Of a stretch of 64,000 nucleotides of DNA, positions 63,878 to 64,000 are shown in pieces; the first letter of the stretch is position 1; every line of letters begins with the position of its first letter. The stretch lies in contig NZ_CADIKM010000004.1 of the NCBI RefSeq assembly GCF_902859895.1, forward strand, positions 248,001-312,000. Direction: 5' to 3'. Made by a program: the position numbers and the translations under genes. The notes under the pieces were generated by a model. It was not told where the DNA came from and searched no databases. It saw only the letters and a program-made list of their open reading frames with translations. This stretch comes from Pararobbsia alpina (GTDB taxonomy: Bacteria > Pseudomonadota > Gammaproteobacteria > Burkholderiales > Burkholderiaceae).

Positions 63878-64000
63878 CTACGCAAGGTAGGCAATGTTGC
63901 TCGCAATAGGTGCATGTTTTTGCTTCGGCATGAACCTGACGACCTGCCCGAACACCTCGTCCACCTTAATATGCGCCATGCAGGCAACGCCCTGGGCGCA
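63878..64000 (-). CDS. Second GT9-type glycosyltransferase, C-terminal end (partial)
   Basis: Minus-strand frame open from the window edge to TAG at 63880-63878, encoding CAQGVACMAHIKVDEVFGQ and a 22-residue tail. The start matches the C-terminus of the downstream GT9 protein (CAQGVPCINNISVDEVF), so this is the end of a tandem paralogue. The rest lies outside the window. Confidence 0.75.
   Translation of the reverse strand, partial: CAQGVACMAHIKVDEVFGQVVRFMPKQKHAPIASNIAYLA

Overview
The window is a GC-rich stretch of a Burkholderiaceae chromosome (Burkholderia sensu lato). That placement rests on family content and gene order, not a database search. The main clues are a urt-ureDABCEFG urease block next to waaA, a Kdo hydroxylase, waaC and manB, DUF4148-type small secreted proteins, a class II ribonucleotide reductase, and a wcb-type capsule locus whose O-P-Q-R-S-T order resembles that of Burkholderia pseudomallei capsule I.

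Region 1 (1-7752): the end of a urea ABC transporter operon (urtC tail, then urtD and urtE, both visibly broken) followed by an apparently intact nickel urease operon, ureD-A-B-C-E-F-G. UreE carries an exceptionally long His-rich tail. Region 2 (7863-15618): envelope genes, namely a GT25 glycosyltransferase, a GH2 glycosidase, waaA, a Kdo 3-hydroxylase-like dioxygenase, waaC and a phosphomannomutase. Region 3 (15761-21710): a plus-strand glycan operon (flippase, GT2, GT4-type glycosyltransferase, galE, polyprenyl-phosphate sugar-phosphate transferase). Region 4 (21851-31250): small secreted or hypothetical proteins, a hybrid sensor kinase, B12-dependent nrdJ and gamma-glutamyltransferase.

Region 5 (31684-37967): a likely sulfur-metabolism island. 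It has two tail-to-tail LysR regulators (one CysB-like), an orphan periplasmic binding protein, a secreted DsrE-like protein, a ferredoxin/flavodoxin-NADP reductase, a DUF4148 protein and, divergently, a DoxD-DoxA fusion (thiosulfate:quinone oxidoreductase type). Region 6 (38334-42243): a zinc alcohol dehydrogenase, a compact bufferin operon (bufA1-bufB-bufC, a copper-handling RiPP system) and an APS kinase.

Region 7 (42372-64000): an ABC-transporter-dependent capsule locus. A seven-gene minus-strand operon with almost no intergenic space encodes, in transcription order, a KpsS-like Kdo transferase, an SDR, an LTA-synthase-like transferase, a 2566-residue highly reducing type I PKS, an LpxC paralogue, an alpha-oxoamine synthase and a GNAT acyltransferase. 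Divergently lie a 5' remnant of a KpsE-like gene, intact wcbD, wzm and wzt, and then minus-strand genes for an unassigned alpha/beta-hydrolase-like protein and TPR-GT9 glycosyltransferases.

The most interesting system is the PKS / alpha-oxoamine synthase / LpxC-like / GNAT / SDR set. The PKS has a full reducing loop, ends in an ACP with no thioesterase, and sits beside an enzyme class that releases acyl chains by decarboxylative condensation with an amino acid. I infer a sphingoid-like or other amino-lipid made for the capsule. The bufferin operon and the DoxDA sulfur island are the next most interesting.
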